DNA of 64,000 nt. It comes from Propioniciclava coleopterorum. Lineage in GTDB: Bacteria > Actinomycetota > Actinomycetes > Propionibacteriales > Propionibacteriaceae. The stretch is taken from NCBI RefSeq assembly GCF_011393335.1, contig NZ_CP049865.1:3180722-3244721 (forward strand). The letters run 5' to 3'. The position numbers and the translations under genes are program-made. The notes beneath the pieces were generated by a model. That model ran no database searches. It was given only the letters and a program-made list of their open reading frames with translations, and was not told where the DNA came from. This document shows positions 63,574 to 64,000 of this stretch, piece after piece; position 1 is the stretch's first letter; each line of letters begins with the position of its first letter.

Positions 63574-63587
63574 TGCCACGCGTGGCA
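63574..63587. promoter_or_regulatory. Perfect 14-base palindrome between divergent genes
   Basis: TGCCACGCGTGGCA lies midway between the acyltransferase and AEC transporter promoters. A further TGGCAACC copy lies at 63551-63558. It is a plausible operator for an unidentified regulator. Confidence 0.4.
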
Positions 63588-63617
63588 ACCGCTCTCCGGG
63601 CGGGGCGGCCGCCCCGC

Positions 63618-63623
63618 TAGGGT
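63618..63623 (+). promoter_or_regulatory. -10 element of the leaderless AEC transporter gene
   Basis: TAGGGT, 6 bases before the GTG at 63630, no ribosome site. Confidence 0.5.
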
Positions 63624-63629
63624 CGGGAC

Positions 63630-64000
63630 GTGCAGAGCGCGTTGGGGGGCATATCGACCATCTGGGTCGTGATCGGCGTCGGCTGGCTGATCGCCCACCT
63701 ACGGCTGGTCAACACCGAGGGGCGACGCCTGATGGCGCTGCTCGCCTTCACCGTCGGCTCACCCGCCCTGCTGTTCGCCATGGTGTCGCGCGCGTCGCTG
63801 GACCACCTCTTCTCCCGCACCGTCATCGTCAGCGCGATCGCCGTTGTGGTCGTGGGCGGCGTCGCGATCGTCCTGGCCCGCTGGGTCCTTCGCGGCTCGG
63901 TGGGCGACACCGTCATCGCGTTCATGGCCTCGGCCTACACCAACGCCGCCAACTTCGGCCTGCCGGTCGCGATCGCGCTGCTGGGGGACGCGACCTGGAT
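63630..64000 (+). CDS. AEC-family transporter, 3'-truncated
   Basis: Start of a membrane carrier of the auxin efflux carrier family, which in bacteria includes malate and other organic acid permeases. The first 123 residues are visible, with four helices: STIWVVIGVGWLIAHLRLVN, FTVGSPALLFAMVSRASLDH, VSAIAVVVVGGVAIVLARWV and SAYTNAANFGLPVAIALLGD. The last has the conserved N-x-x-N-x-G-x-P pattern of the family. GTG start with a leaderless -10. The rest lies beyond the window. Confidence 0.85.
   Translation, partial: MQSALGGISTIWVVIGVGWLIAHLRLVNTEGRRLMALLAFTVGSPALLFAMVSRASLDHLFSRTVIVSAIAVVVVGGVAIVLARWVLRGSVGDTVIAFMASAYTNAANFGLPVAIALLGDATW

Overview
The window is high-GC DNA from an actinobacterium. 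The gene order pgsA-cinA-clgR-DUF3046-recA-recX-miaB-miaA-dapF-hflX, the lexA/nrdR/nrdJ block with CGAAC-N4-GTTCG SOS boxes, the GAF-ANTAR regulator, the SigF/SigB-type sigma factor and the many leaderless genes all point there. A single B12-dependent (class II) ribonucleotide reductase and the overall gene content would suit Propionibacteriaceae or a relative; that placement is inference.

Layout. 0-7.3 kb and 10.5-12.3 kb: branched-chain amino acid synthesis (ilvN end, ilvC, leuB, ilvE, cimA), interrupted by a secreted resuscitation-promoting factor and a CtpE-like P-type ATPase. 7.3-10.5 kb: envelope proteins (SPOR-like anchor, peptidoglycan amidase, tail-anchored proline-rich protein) and thiol peroxidase. 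12.3-15.6 kb: two DUF1707 paralogues, an FAH-family hydrolase and a CPBP membrane protease. 15.6-15.9 kb: tRNA-Gln(CTG) and tRNA-Glu(CTC). 15.9-20.8 kb: LacI-type regulator, GAF-ANTAR regulator, cytochrome oxidase subunit I behind a SigF-type promoter, and the SigF/SigB-type sigma gene itself. 20.8-26 kb: IclR-type regulator divergent from leuCD, then ddl-thiL. 26-31.5 kb: ftsK and small metabolic enzymes. 31.5-44 kb: conserved housekeeping and DNA-repair genes. 44-49.3 kb: lexA, an SOS-controlled small membrane protein, nrdR-nrdJ. 49.3-50.8 kb: an AbiE-type (type IV) toxin-antitoxin pair behind a large symmetrical operator. 51-57 kb: an N-acetylmuramic acid (MurNAc) recovery cluster (rpiR, murQ, murP-type PTS, mupG). 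57-62 kb: an inositol-phosphatase-family enzyme, an oxidoreductase and a polar amino acid ABC importer. 62-64 kb: DedA protein, acyltransferase-3 protein and the start of an AEC transporter.

How parts fit. The leucine/isoleucine genes are scattered but complementary: CimA makes citramalate, which LeuCD and LeuB process to 2-oxobutyrate, then IlvN/IlvC/IlvE finish isoleucine, and the IclR regulator sits at leuCD. LexA, RecA and the DivS-like membrane protein form an SOS circuit visible from three SOS boxes. NrdR has its own box pair in front of nrdR-nrdJ. Rpf, amidase, SPOR-like protein and the MurNAc operon together describe wall turnover and wall-sugar reuse.

Caution. Thirteen clear frame breaks, in genes as essential as recA and thiL, are each repaired by adding one G or C to a G/C run. 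They look like read or assembly errors rather than pseudogenes, and the affected genes are annotated as single CDSs.
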